Below are positions 17,239 through 25,673 of a stretch of DNA of 64,000 nt, in pieces. The notes beneath the pieces are model-generated. The model was given only the letters and a program-made list of their open reading frames with translations. It did no database searches and was not told the origin of the DNA. Made by a program: the position numbers and the translations under genes. The first letter of the stretch is position 1; the number at the start of each line of letters is the position of its first letter. Source of the stretch: Halothece sp. PCC 7418 (lineage in GTDB: Bacteria > Cyanobacteriota > Cyanobacteriia > Cyanobacteriales > Rubidibacteraceae); the NCBI RefSeq assembly GCF_000317635.1, contig NC_019779.1:3162001-3226000 (forward strand), written 5' to 3'.

Positions 17239-17370
17239 TTAGAGGTCGCCTCCACGCGCTGCAAGTAAAAAAATCACGATCGGACCCGAAATCATAATCA
17301 GGGCAACAAAGGTTAACTGAAAAATGACTTCATAATTGACGCTTCCTAAAAAACTGGTTAACGCTTCCAT
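17239..17370 (-). CDS. psb30: Photosystem II protein Psb30 (Ycf12)
   Basis: A 43-residue single-helix membrane protein: a short N-terminal part, then [18 protein letters not shown] and [12 protein letters not shown]. The QLT...ISGP...LLA.RGG pattern is that of Psb30/Ycf12, a small subunit at the edge of the photosystem II core in the thylakoid membrane. The ATG at 17368-17370 is preceded by GGGAGAGA, a good ribosome-binding site. It is transcribed toward dnaX. Confidence 0.88.
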   Translation of the reverse strand: MEALTSFLGSVNYEVIFQLTFVALIMISGPIVIFLLAARGGDL

Positions 17371-17645
17371 ATTCTCTCCCGTAATTACCCGACTGTTTTA
17401 AAAAATAATTAATTTTCTTCCAACATTGGATCATAACTGTCTGTTGGTGGTTTCTTCGGAAAGGCTTAACAAAACTTAATAATATAGAAATTCTTGGACT
17501 CGCTAGGTACATTTTTAATTAGCGCCTACTTTTGTCTGTATGGGATTACACTGTTTGCAGTTCCCACATTCAGTGAAGATAGACAGCCAATGCCTGTAAG
17601 CATTTAGTTCAGATAATTTCAGGAGTTTACCCTTACCGAATCATT

Positions 17646-18605
17646 ATGCCAGAAAAACTTATTTCAGCCCCTAAAATTGGTCGTCCCCCTCTCCTTGCTT
17701 TTCTAACCTTATGTTTTGCACTGCTGGCTGTTTCCTTTGCGCCAATTTTTATCCGCCTTAGTGAAACCGAACTGGGGGCGAATGCAACGGTTTTTAACCG
17801 TCTGATTGTTTTTTTTGTTTTCTTCGGAAGCGGGCGTTGGATCAGTGGGAAACTCTCTCCTGCAACTGAGCAAAACCCAGAAAAAATTACGGGTCAACAA
17901 TGGTGGTTACTTGGTTCTGTGGGGACGATCGCGACAATTTCCCTTGTCCTCTGGGCAATTTCTTTACAATACACCACTGTGGCCAAAAGTGTCCTCCTCA
18001 ACAATCTCACGCCGATTTTTACCGCCCTCGGAAGTTGGCTGATTTTTGGTAAACAGTTTGATTCAAAATTTTTAATCGGAATGATCATTGCGGTGGCGGG
18101 TGCTGTTACTCTCGGCTTAGAAGACCTCAATGGTGCTGCAGAAGGGTCTTTAGTTGGGGATGTTTACGCTTTACTGTCTGCGGTCTTTTTAGGAACATAT
18201 TTTTTAATTGTGGAACAGCTGCGATCGCGCTTTTCGGCAACAACAATTTTATTATGGCGTTGCGCCACAGGAAGTGCGGTTTTAGTTGTCATTATGTTAT
18301 TCACAGGGGAGCAGATCTTTCCCACCACACAAGTAGCAATTTTAGCGGTACTCGGCTTAGGCTTAGTCAGCGAAGGATTAGGACAGCGATTACTCGCCGA
18401 TAGTATGAACGTTTTCTCTTCCAGTTTTGTTTCTCTATTTTTACTCTTAGAACCAATTATTAGCGCGATCTTGGCTTGGTTTATTTTCACTGAAGGGTTA
18501 ACCTTGACCACCTGGCTAGCGTTTGCTGTAGTTCTCACAGGAATTTATCTGGCGCAAACCAGTAAAGCTGCTAATGCTGATATTAGCGAAAATCAATCGT
18601 CTTAG
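17646..18605 (+). CDS. EamA/DMT-superfamily permease
   Basis: A 319-residue membrane protein with ten predicted helices in two EamA repeats (about 18-155 and 170-305). Visible features include APIFIRLSETELGANATVFNR in the first repeat, LLNNLTPIFTALGSWLIFG at its end and LLEPIISAILAWFIFTEGLT near the C-terminus, the usual conserved fourth-helix signatures. Members export amino acids, nucleotides or other metabolites. The substrate cannot be read from sequence. It is monocistronic as far as can be seen. Confidence 0.88.
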   Translation: MPEKLISAPKIGRPPLLAFLTLCFALLAVSFAPIFIRLSETELGANATVFNRLIVFFVFFGSGRWISGKLSPATEQNPEKITGQQWWLLGSVGTIATISLVLWAISLQYTTVAKSVLLNNLTPIFTALGSWLIFGKQFDSKFLIGMIIAVAGAVTLGLEDLNGAAEGSLVGDVYALLSAVFLGTYFLIVEQLRSRFSATTILLWRCATGSAVLVVIMLFTGEQIFPTTQVAILAVLGLGLVSEGLGQRLLADSMNVFSSSFVSLFLLLEPIISAILAWFIFTEGLTLTTWLAFAVVLTGIYLAQTSKAANADISENQSS

Positions 18606-18621
18606 AATTGTCATTCGTCAT

Positions 18622-18680
18622 TAGAGACGTTCCCTAGAACATCTGTACATTAGTCCTTGGTGACCGAAAACCAATAACAA
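18622..18680. repeat. Degenerate dispersed repeat
   Basis: AGAGACGTTCCCTAGAACATCT resembles (cut here only as a description: AGAGACGTTCC, two mismatches, AGAACATCT) the palindromic element at 2415, followed by short heptamer-like remnants (TCCTTGGTGACC) before the DUF2993 gene. Confidence 0.5.
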
Positions 18681-18684
18681 AATA

Positions 18685-19512
18685 ATGGAATTCTTTTCAA
18701 TTTTACTGGCGGGTTTGTTCAGTAGCCTTTCCCCGTTCGGTTGGATTGTGGATCAGAGGGTAGAGGCTGCTTTTCGATCGCGCGTGAATGCTGTGGACAC
18801 CCTAGACGTGCGCGTCGATAATACCCCGAATTACCAACTTTTAAGAGGGAAACTGCAACGGTTACGTCTGGCGAGTCGTGGCGTAGAATTCACCCCAGAT
18901 TTACGACTAAAAACCTTTGCGCTAGAAACTGACCTCATCGCCGTTGATTTCGAGACCTTCCGAGAGGGAAATTTTAGTTCCTTTTCCCAACTGCAAAACG
19001 CTCTCAAACAGCCCTTAAATGCTGCTTTCCAACTCACCTTCACCGAAAAAGATTTAAACCGCTTCTTCGCTACTGCTGAGGTCAAAACGCAGTTGAACGC
19101 GATCGCGCAACGGGTCGCACAGCAACTCCCTAGCACCCGCAATCAACGTTACAAATTATTAAGCACTACGGTTAATTTTACGGAAAACAATCGTCTGATC
19201 GTGGATCTCAAGCTGCGGGTCTCTCGTCGTCAAGGAGAGAGATTTCAAGACTTTGACCTGCGTGTTGCTTCTGGAATCAAGGTTCAACAAGGGAAAGAAC
19301 TGATTTTTGTCGCACCAAGGATCACCGTTGATGGGAAACCTCTTCCCCCACGACTCGTCCCTATTATTGAACAAAGAATACGCGATCGCGTGAATTTAGG
19401 AAGATTACGTGAAGAAAAGATCATCGCCAGACTCTTACAATTAGAGATAGAAGAAGATGAGGTAAAATTAGCAGCGTTTGTACAGATTGCAAGCGGGGCT
19501 AGAGACGATTAA
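18685..19512 (+). CDS. DUF2993 (LmeA-like) lipid-binding protein
   Basis: A 275-residue protein matching the cyanobacterial DUF2993 family. It has a short hydrophobic N-terminus with SPFGWIVDQRVEAAFRSRV, then a tubular-lipid-binding-like domain with LLRGKLQRLRLASRGVEFTPDLR and LKTFALETDLIAVDF. A second conserved segment is LTEKDLNRFF-like (FTEKDLNRFFATAEV). The mycobacterial relative LmeA binds phospholipid at the cell envelope; the cyanobacterial role is unknown. The gene is 64 bases upstream of the GerMN gene on the same strand and may be co-transcribed. Confidence 0.82.
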   Translation: MEFFSILLAGLFSSLSPFGWIVDQRVEAAFRSRVNAVDTLDVRVDNTPNYQLLRGKLQRLRLASRGVEFTPDLRLKTFALETDLIAVDFETFREGNFSSFSQLQNALKQPLNAAFQLTFTEKDLNRFFATAEVKTQLNAIAQRVAQQLPSTRNQRYKLLSTTVNFTENNRLIVDLKLRVSRRQGERFQDFDLRVASGIKVQQGKELIFVAPRITVDGKPLPPRLVPIIEQRIRDRVNLGRLREEKIIARLLQLEIEEDEVKLAAFVQIASGARDD

Positions 19513-19582
19513 GGAAGACTTCCAAGAAACCACTCGTTCTCAACTTCTCCCGAACCAAATACCCATCCCCTAACAAGTGACT

Positions 19583-20197
19583 ATGCAAGAGCAGAAAAAA
19601 GGTTATCAATTTTCAACCGGTTTGATTGCTGGTGTTTCTAGCGTCCTCATCATCGCAGGTGGGTTTGCTGCGTGGTGGGCGTGGACAGCGATTAAAGGAG
19701 AACAAACCCCGCCGTGGGTTTCCCAACCAAGTGAACCCAATGATTCTAATCCCTCGGAAAACCCAGTGGAGAAAGTAGAAGCAGAAGTCTATTGGTTAAA
19801 AGTCACTGACAATCAAATTGAATTAGCAGCCCAGCCCATGGTTGTGGAACAATCGGAAAACAGTGTGGTTGTGGAAAAAGCCTTGACTCAACTCCTTTCA
19901 GGAACGGAGAAAGAGGAGTACAGTAGCACCATCCCAGAAGCCACTCAACTCCGCAGCGTTAGTTTCCAAGACGATGGGATTCACGTTGATCTCTCAGAGG
20001 AGTTTACCTTTGGCGGTGGGAGTAGTTCTATGATGGGTCGTGTCGGACAAATTTTATACACCGCCACCAGTTTAGACCCGAAAGCAAAAGTTTGGTTAGA
20101 AGTAGAAGGAGAACCCCTAGAATATTTAGGGGGAGAAGGATTATATATTCCTCAACCCCTAACCCGAGATGAATTTCAAGCCAATTATCAACTTTAA
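19583..20197 (+). CDS. GerMN-domain protein, membrane-anchored
   Basis: About 204 residues from ATG 19583; a GTG two codons upstream at 19577 is also possible. One transmembrane helix (about 12-36) is followed by a Pro/Ser/Asn-rich linker and a GerMN domain (about 65-200) with ALTQLLSGTEKEEYSSTIPE, VSFQDDGIHVDLSEEF and GRVGQILYTATSLDP. GerMN domains occur in spore germination protein GerM and in many envelope proteins. In cyanobacteria the role is unknown, possibly in cell-wall metabolism. It is convergent with accB, only three bases apart. Confidence 0.85.
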   Translation: MQEQKKGYQFSTGLIAGVSSVLIIAGGFAAWWAWTAIKGEQTPPWVSQPSEPNDSNPSENPVEKVEAEVYWLKVTDNQIELAAQPMVVEQSENSVVVEKALTQLLSGTEKEEYSSTIPEATQLRSVSFQDDGIHVDLSEEFTFGGGSSSMMGRVGQILYTATSLDPKAKVWLEVEGEPLEYLGGEGLYIPQPLTRDEFQANYQL

Positions 20198-20200
20198 TAA

Positions 20201-20686
20201 TTAATCGGGCTTGATTCGCATCAGGGTTTGACCAAATTCCACGGGTTCTCCATTTTTAACCGTAATTTCCATTACCTGTCCCGATACCTCAGTTTCAATT
20301 TCGTTCATAATTTTCATGGCTTCCACAATACAAACCGTTTGATTGGTTTGAATTTGGTCGCCCACTTTCACAAATGGCGGTTCTCCAGGTGCGGGGGCTT
20401 CATAAAATGTGCCAACAATGGGAGATGTAATGTCTTCCCATTCGCTTTGATCAGGAGACCGCATCGAAGGTGAGGAGGAGATCTCAGTTTCCTCAGTCGG
20501 AGAAGTTTCAGCAGGAGAGGGTTGCGGTTGAGGAGGAGAGGGAAGGGGTGTTTGCGGGGTAGCCGTGACTGATCCCTTGCGAACCGTCAGTTCAAATTGA
20601 TCACTTTTGAGGCTAAATTCCGCAACATCAGCCTGGGAAATGGCGTTTAGTAGTTCACGAATTTCTTTAAAGTCTATTGACACCAA
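20201..20686 (-). CDS. accB: Biotin carboxyl carrier protein of acetyl-CoA carboxylase
   Basis: A 161-residue BCCP. The N-terminal helix-strand region (FKEIRELLNAISQADVAEF) is followed by a Pro/Ser/Glu-rich linker (about 40-80) and the C-terminal biotinyl domain with the biotinylation motif VEAMKIMNE. Its Lys carries carboxybiotin between biotin carboxylase and carboxyltransferase in the first step of fatty acid synthesis. It lies 66 bases downstream of efp, a pairing seen in many cyanobacteria, and is likely co-transcribed with it. Confidence 0.95.
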   Translation of the reverse strand: MVSIDFKEIRELLNAISQADVAEFSLKSDQFELTVRKGSVTATPQTPLPSPPQPQPSPAETSPTEETEISSSPSMRSPDQSEWEDITSPIVGTFYEAPAPGEPPFVKVGDQIQTNQTVCIVEAMKIMNEIETEVSGQVMEITVKNGEPVEFGQTLMRIKPD

Positions 20687-20752
20687 TCATATATCCTATT
20701 CAACAGTTTTCATCTTATTTTCCCAAGTGAGTTGGTTCTAGACAAATTTTCC

Positions 20753-21313
20753 CTAGGATTCCCGACCGACATAGGTGTCGTTACGGGTGTCAATTTTAAT
20801 CCGTTCTCCAACGGAGATAAATAAGGGAACCATCACCTGTGCGCCCGTTTCTACCGTCGCGGGTTTGCTTCCCCCAGTTGCGGTGTCGCCTTTGACCCCA
20901 GGATCAGTTTCCACCACTTCTAACACCACAGAGTTGGGGACTTCTACCTCTAAAATATTTCCTTCCCAATACACCGCACTGATTTCCATCCCTTCATTAA
21001 TATATTTGGCGCGATCGCCGATCGTTTCAGGCGGAATCCGCACTTCTTCAAAGGATTCCATATCCATAAAGACATACTCATCCCCTTCCTTATAAGTATG
21101 TTGCATCTCTCGTTTTTCTAGGGTAGCTTGGGGAACGGTTTCTCCCGCGCGGAAGGTTCGTTCTACCACGTTTCCACTCTGGACATTTTTTAACTTCGTC
21201 CGCACGAAGGCTGATCCTTTACCTGGTTTAACGTGAAGAAACTCCACAACCCGCCAGACATTTCCTTCGAGTTCGATGGTCATCCCCGTTCTAAAATCGT
21301 TACTAGAAATCAT
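20753..21313 (-). CDS. efp: Translation elongation factor P
   Basis: A 186-residue EF-P of standard length with three beta-barrel domains. It starts [38 protein letters not shown], where the loop Lys in KPGKG is the position modified in many bacteria. The C-terminus [18 protein letters not shown] is typical. EF-P relieves ribosome stalling at polyproline runs; the Pro-rich linkers of AccB and DnaX in this window are plausible clients. The gene is divergent from tyrS. Confidence 0.96.
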   Translation of the reverse strand: MISSNDFRTGMTIELEGNVWRVVEFLHVKPGKGSAFVRTKLKNVQSGNVVERTFRAGETVPQATLEKREMQHTYKEGDEYVFMDMESFEEVRIPPETIGDRAKYINEGMEISAVYWEGNILEVEVPNSVVLEVVETDPGVKGDTATGGSKPATVETGAQVMVPLFISVGERIKIDTRNDTYVGRES

Positions 21314-21467
21314 TTGCTCGCAAGTCCTTGGCTTATCGCAATCAGCATTCTATTTTACCGCCCGATCGCGCTTCCCTTGCTATTTTTACCCTAATTTTTA
21401 TTTCGAGCGTTTCCCAAACCCATTAAAATAAGCAAACGGTAGTCTTCATCAAGAAACTTGAAACGCT

Positions 21468-22676
21468 ATGTCTTCTGATTTTAATTGGCTTTATCGCGGT
21501 ACAACCGAAATTTTCCCCAATCAACCTGACTCGGATCATCCGAATGAAAATTTAGAACAGCGTCTCCTCCAAAGCGAAACCCCTTTACGAGTCAAATTAG
21601 GGATTGACCCCACAGGAACCGATATTCACCTTGGACACAGTATTCCTGTGCGGAAACTCCGCGCCTTTCAGGATGCAGGACATACCGCCGTGTTAATTAT
21701 TGGTGATTTTACCGCGCAAATTGGCGACCCCACTGGAAAATCAGAAGTCCGCAAGCATTTAACCCCGAAAGAAGTGGAAGCCAACGCCAAAACCTATCTC
21801 GATCAACTGCGTCCTATCCTTGATTTTGACACCCCAGGACGGTTAGAAATTCGCTATAACTCAGAATGGTTAAAAGACCTTGATTTAAGCCAGATTTTAG
21901 AATTATTAGCCACCATGACCGTGGGACAAATGTTAGCCAAAGAAGGCTTCGCAGAACGCTATGAAAAAGACCAACCGATTTATCTCCATGAGTTTATGTA
22001 TCCTTTAATGCAGGGCTATGATTCCGTTGCTGTTGAAGCTGATGTGGAGTTAGGAGGAACGGATCAAAAATTTAATATTGCTGTGGGAAGAGACTTACAA
22101 CGCTACTTCAAAAAACGTCCCCAGTTTGGATTACTAACGCCGATTTTAATTGGAACTGATGGCGTACAAAAGATGTCGAAATCTTTAAATAATTATGTGG
22201 GATTAAAAGAAGATGCGTTGAGTATGTATTCTAAATTAGAGAAAGTTCCTGATGATCAAATTAAAACTTATTTTGAACTGCTGACAAACCTCCCCTTAGA
22301 TCAGCTTCCCGAAAATCCTCGGGACTGTCAAAAATTATTAGGCTTAGAAGTCACCACTCATTATCATGGGAAAGACGTTGCTGAACAAGCCCAAAAATCA
22401 GCATTAAGTTTAGTTTCTGGACAAACAGGAGAAGCAGCAGCCGTTCCTGAATACAGCTTAGCAGAAATTGAGTTTCCAGTGAAGTTATTTTATCTGTTGA
22501 ATAGAACTGGATTATGTGCCAGTAGTGGGGAAGGACGACGACAAATTAAAGGTGGTGCAGTGCGTTTAAATGGAGAAAAAGTAACCGATATCAATGCTGA
22601 ATTTGAAGCGGCTGATGAGTTAACTGGAAAAACACTACAAGTTGGAAAGAAAAAGTTTGTTCGCTTAGTTGCTTAA
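21468..22676 (+). CDS. tyrS: Tyrosyl-tRNA synthetase
   Basis: A 402-residue class I aminoacyl-tRNA synthetase. The HIGH-equivalent is HLGHS in [14 protein letters not shown], tyrosine recognition includes GGTDQKFNI, and the KMSKS loop is present intact. The C-terminal S4-like RNA-binding domain (from about 340) includes [20 protein letters not shown]. Length and motif spacing fit the bacterial TyrRS subgroup with KMSKS. Confidence 0.96.
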   Translation: MSSDFNWLYRGTTEIFPNQPDSDHPNENLEQRLLQSETPLRVKLGIDPTGTDIHLGHSIPVRKLRAFQDAGHTAVLIIGDFTAQIGDPTGKSEVRKHLTPKEVEANAKTYLDQLRPILDFDTPGRLEIRYNSEWLKDLDLSQILELLATMTVGQMLAKEGFAERYEKDQPIYLHEFMYPLMQGYDSVAVEADVELGGTDQKFNIAVGRDLQRYFKKRPQFGLLTPILIGTDGVQKMSKSLNNYVGLKEDALSMYSKLEKVPDDQIKTYFELLTNLPLDQLPENPRDCQKLLGLEVTTHYHGKDVAEQAQKSALSLVSGQTGEAAAVPEYSLAEIEFPVKLFYLLNRTGLCASSGEGRRQIKGGAVRLNGEKVTDINAEFEAADELTGKTLQVGKKKFVRLVA

Positions 22677-22683
22677 ATCTTGC

Positions 22684-22721
22684 ACAAGGAACAAATAACA
22701 AATAACAAATAACAAATAACA
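22684..22721 (+). repeat. Short AACAAAT heptamer run before a start codon
   Basis: Four to five units of AACAAAT run up to the ATG at 22722, so the leader of the next gene consists almost wholly of the repeat and has no visible Shine-Dalgarno sequence. Confidence 0.75.
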
Positions 22722-23045
22722 ATGAAGTATTTTTTTCTTACCGCAGGGTGGACAATTGGACGAGTTTGGGAATTTGGCGGACTATGGAACTCAAATTCCC
22801 GACGCAGACAACCCTACCTAAAACCGTTACCGATTTCTTTAGTTGAAAATGAAGAAAAACTGATTTTATACGAGGTAGAAGATGATGTTCTAATGGTAGA
22901 AGTTTTATCTCCAGAACAAAATGAGGGGAATTCTAGTGCAATTGGTCAAGTGTTTCTCAAGCGTTTGATTAGTGCAGAACAAGTCATTGGCTATTTAGCT
23001 AAAGCCAACGGTAAAATTCTTAATGATTCCCAAGAGTGGTCTTAA
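22722..23045 (+). CDS. Conserved hypothetical protein, 107 residues
   Basis: I do not recognise a named family. The N-terminus (MKYFFLTAGWTIGRVWEFGG) is moderately hydrophobic but too polar for a clear membrane helix. The middle has two predicted beta strands (KLILYEVEDDVLMVEVL) and the end is helical. The translation shows normal composition, and the gene sits between tyrS and a glycosyltransferase-like gene on the same strand. Coding is likely, function unknown. Confidence 0.55.
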   Translation: MKYFFLTAGWTIGRVWEFGGLWNSNSRRRQPYLKPLPISLVENEEKLILYEVEDDVLMVEVLSPEQNEGNSSAIGQVFLKRLISAEQVIGYLAKANGKILNDSQEWS

Positions 23046-23127
23046 CTTAAAAAACAACGAATACGCAACTAATCAGGTGTCCCTCAACCATTGCTGTAAA
23101 TCTTGAAATCTCTCTTCTTCTTAAATT

Positions 23128-24213
23128 ATGTCTCGTCCCATTCTTTATGTTGCCATTACCAGCCACGGATTCGGTCATGCGGTTCGCGCAGCTTCAGTTG
23201 CAGCAGCAGCCCAAGCCTTAGTTCCCGAGTTACTCCCCATTCTAGTGACAAAAGTTCCTCGTTGGCTATTGGAGTCTTATCTGTTTGGAGAATTTATACA
23301 GCGCGATCGCGCTTTAGATGTAGGCGTTGTCCAAAGTGACAGCATCCAAATGGATTTAGAAGCCACCCGCCAAGAATTAGAAAATATTCGTACTAATGAA
23401 GACCAAATCATTCAAGAAGAGGCGGAATTTATCGCCAGACAAGGCGCAAGTTTAGTGATTGCAGATATTCCTCACTTAGCAGGAAAAATTGCTAAAACCG
23501 CAGGAATTCCCTGTTGGTCAATTACAAATTTCGGTTGGGATTTTATTTATCGCGATTGGGGAGAAGACTTTCACGAACTCGCGGATTGGGTGAGTGAAGG
23601 CTATGGTTACAGCGATCGCGCGTTTCGCCTTCCCATGTATGAAGCAATGAGTGCATTCCCGAATTTGATGGATGTTGGCTTAACAGGGGGAATCCCAAAA
23701 TGGGAAGCTGATGTGATTAGAGAACAATTTAACTTGACCAAACCCCAAGAAAAAACGGTTTTGCTTTCCTTTGGCGGTTTAGGATTACACAAAATCCCCT
23801 ATGAAAATTTACAATATTTTACAGAGTGGCAATTTATCACCTTTGATCGGCAAGCGCCAGATCTGCCGAACTTACTCAAGGTAACGGATCATCAGTATCG
23901 CCCCTTAGATTTTATGCCTGTATCAGGGCGTGTGGTTTCCAAACCAGGATACAGCACCTTTTCTGAAGCCTTGCGTGTCGGAATTCCCATTGTTTCTTTA
24001 CGTCGGGAACGGTTTGCTGAGTCGCCACTGTTATTAAATGGCATCGAAAATTATGCCTACCATCAAATTCTCTCCCCTGAATCGTTTTTTGAGGGAAGCT
24101 GGTCATTCTTGAAAGAGTCTCCGCAACCGCCTCGCCGTAGTGACACTGTAGAGAAAGATGGAACGGAAAAAATTGCCAGCGCGATCGCGCATTATTTTTC
24201 AACCCTCAACTGA
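23128..24213 (+). CDS. Glycosyltransferase-like protein (GT-B, GT28-type)
   Basis: A 361-residue protein with a two-domain GT-B look. The N-terminal Rossmann-like start is ILYVAITSHGFGHAVRAASVA, where SxHGFGH resembles the donor-side loop of MurG-like and UDP-glycosyltransferase enzymes. The C-terminal domain has VLLSFGGLGLHKIP and the nucleotide-sugar binding stretch SGRVVSKPGYSTFSEALRVGIPIVSL (about 295-320). The substrate is unknown. Start and stop are consistent with the family. Confidence 0.75.
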   Translation: MSRPILYVAITSHGFGHAVRAASVAAAAQALVPELLPILVTKVPRWLLESYLFGEFIQRDRALDVGVVQSDSIQMDLEATRQELENIRTNEDQIIQEEAEFIARQGASLVIADIPHLAGKIAKTAGIPCWSITNFGWDFIYRDWGEDFHELADWVSEGYGYSDRAFRLPMYEAMSAFPNLMDVGLTGGIPKWEADVIREQFNLTKPQEKTVLLSFGGLGLHKIPYENLQYFTEWQFITFDRQAPDLPNLLKVTDHQYRPLDFMPVSGRVVSKPGYSTFSEALRVGIPIVSLRRERFAESPLLLNGIENYAYHQILSPESFFEGSWSFLKESPQPPRRSDTVEKDGTEKIASAIAHYFSTLN

Positions 24214-24239
24214 ATTAATAACGAACCAAACAACCCATA

Positions 24240-24797
24240 ATGTCTGATTCTACTGCTGTTTCTGAAAAATTTCCCCAGTCAGTGGCTGAAGCCTTACACC
24301 AGGAAGAAAACTCCTCCACTCAAGATCCTGTAACTCTTGACTTAGCCTTAGAAGATGTTCATCGAGTCAACGAACAGCAACATCAACAAAGTCAACTGTT
24401 AGCAACAAAACTTAATATTCTCTTTGCCGTCAATGGTGGGGGCTTACTAACGGCTCTCGCTATTTCCAAGCTCATTTTAATTCCGAGTATCTTTAGTATT
24501 GCGGAAATGATTGGTTTTATGATCACCTTTGGCTTATTACTGAGTGCATTTCTCCCGCGTCAAGTTGCTGTAACTCCAAACTTGGGAAATCTGGAAGTGG
24601 TGCAACGTTATCTTAACCTCTCCAAGACAGAGTACCAACTGCAGATGATTGTGAACCTTGTGGAGACTTATAATGTAAATAAGCAAAGATTAGATGACAA
24701 GTCTAAATCATTAACCTATGCTGCTTATTCCACTTTTGCCATCGTGATTATTATTGTCTGTCACGTTCTTTCAATTTACTATCGCTCTGGTTCTTAA
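24240..24797 (+). CDS. Membrane protein with SLATT/PycTM-like architecture
   Basis: 185 residues. A polar helical head (1-55) leads into two hydrophobic helices, about 59-79 (ILFAVNGGGLLTALAIS) and 86-105. A cytoplasmic helical segment (about 115-155, LNLSKTEYQLQMIVNLVETY) and a third helix at about 160-180 follow. The ATKLNILFAVNGG lead-in and a late helix introduced by DDKSKSLTYAAY recall SLATT and PycTM membrane effectors of nucleotide-signalling conflict systems. This is pattern resemblance only; no cyclase or nucleotidyltransferase gene is adjacent. It starts 27 bases after the glycosyltransferase-like gene. Confidence 0.5.
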   Translation: MSDSTAVSEKFPQSVAEALHQEENSSTQDPVTLDLALEDVHRVNEQQHQQSQLLATKLNILFAVNGGGLLTALAISKLILIPSIFSIAEMIGFMITFGLLLSAFLPRQVAVTPNLGNLEVVQRYLNLSKTEYQLQMIVNLVETYNVNKQRLDDKSKSLTYAAYSTFAIVIIIVCHVLSIYYRSGS

Positions 24798-24818
24798 TTT
24801 TTTGAATTAATTTTAATT

Positions 24819-25073
24819 ATGAATACCCAATCAGAAAACAATCCTCATCATACAGACGATTTTTCTTCTGAAAAGGAGGGCAATCAAGAACAAGAAGAAG
24901 GGTTTAAACTTCCTGATCCAGACCTCGATAATGTCACCGTTTTAACAGAAAGTTTACCGAATAATCCGATTATTCCTTGGCATCATTACGATTCTCCGTG
25001 GGAATCTAATGAAGAAGAGGAAGAAGATCAAGACAGTGAAAAAAGTGAGGCAAACGAAAATAATACTGATTAA
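24819..25073 (+). CDS. Small acidic, disordered protein
   Basis: 84 residues, strongly acidic, with Glu/Asp runs at both ends around a conserved-looking core (FKLPDPDLDNVTVLTESLPNN). It starts 22 bases after the membrane protein stop and is probably co-transcribed. No family is recognised. It could be a partner or inhibitor of the membrane protein; that is speculation. Confidence 0.5.
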   Translation: MNTQSENNPHHTDDFSSEKEGNQEQEEGFKLPDPDLDNVTVLTESLPNNPIIPWHHYDSPWESNEEEEEDQDSEKSEANENNTD

Positions 25074-25103
25074 GTCATCAAAACAAAGAAGAAAGAAGAA
25101 TCT

Positions 25104-25128
25104 AAAGATGTTCCATGGAACGTCGCCA
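25104..25128. repeat. Dispersed palindromic repeat copy
   Basis: Carries the exact palindrome GTTCCATGGAAC (25110-25121) followed by GTCGCC; related to the copy at 2415. Confidence 0.65.
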
Positions 25129-25142
25129 AAGAACGAAAAATA

Positions 25143-25562
25143 ATGAGTCATTATCAAACCACCTTGACCGTTAAAACAACGGGGAAATGTTTACATAAAA
25201 TTACCTCAAAAGTTGCATCAATTGTTGCTCAATCGGGTGTCGAAAGAGGATTGTGTACCGTCTTTATTCGTCATACCTCAGCCAGTTTGATGATTCAGGA
25301 AAATGCCGATCCTGATGTATTAACGGATCTGTCAAACTTCATGAAAAAATTAGTCCCAGAAGATCGCAGTCTCTATGTTCACAATGCCGAAGGACCTGAT
25401 GATATGCCTGCCCATATTCGGTCAGTTTTAACCAAGACTTCGGAACAAATCCCCATTGATCGCGGACAATTAATGTTAGGGACGTGGCAAGGGATTTACC
25501 TATGGGAACATCGCGATCGCGCTCATTCGAGAGAACTAGTCGTTCATATTAGTGGCAACTAA
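25143..25562 (+). CDS. YjbQ/UPF0047 family protein
   Basis: A 139-residue protein of the UPF0047 family. Typical blocks are visible: GLCTVFIRHTSASLMIQENADPDV, a segment with EGPDDMPAHIRS, and the end LGTWQGIYLWEHRDRAHSRELVVHISG. Some members show weak thiamine-phosphate synthase activity, hence the name secondary thiamine-phosphate synthase; the physiological role is uncertain. Conserved His and Asp residues suggest metal binding. Confidence 0.92.
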   Translation: MSHYQTTLTVKTTGKCLHKITSKVASIVAQSGVERGLCTVFIRHTSASLMIQENADPDVLTDLSNFMKKLVPEDRSLYVHNAEGPDDMPAHIRSVLTKTSEQIPIDRGQLMLGTWQGIYLWEHRDRAHSRELVVHISGN

Positions 25563-25673
25563 TCACTCAAGCCGACACCGCTTAATTTTTCTTAGACTAA
25601 AGAAAGGGAACATTTCCTTCCCACCCTTCCCTTGCTTGTCGATCACAGAGATTACCATATCTGAATCAAACTT

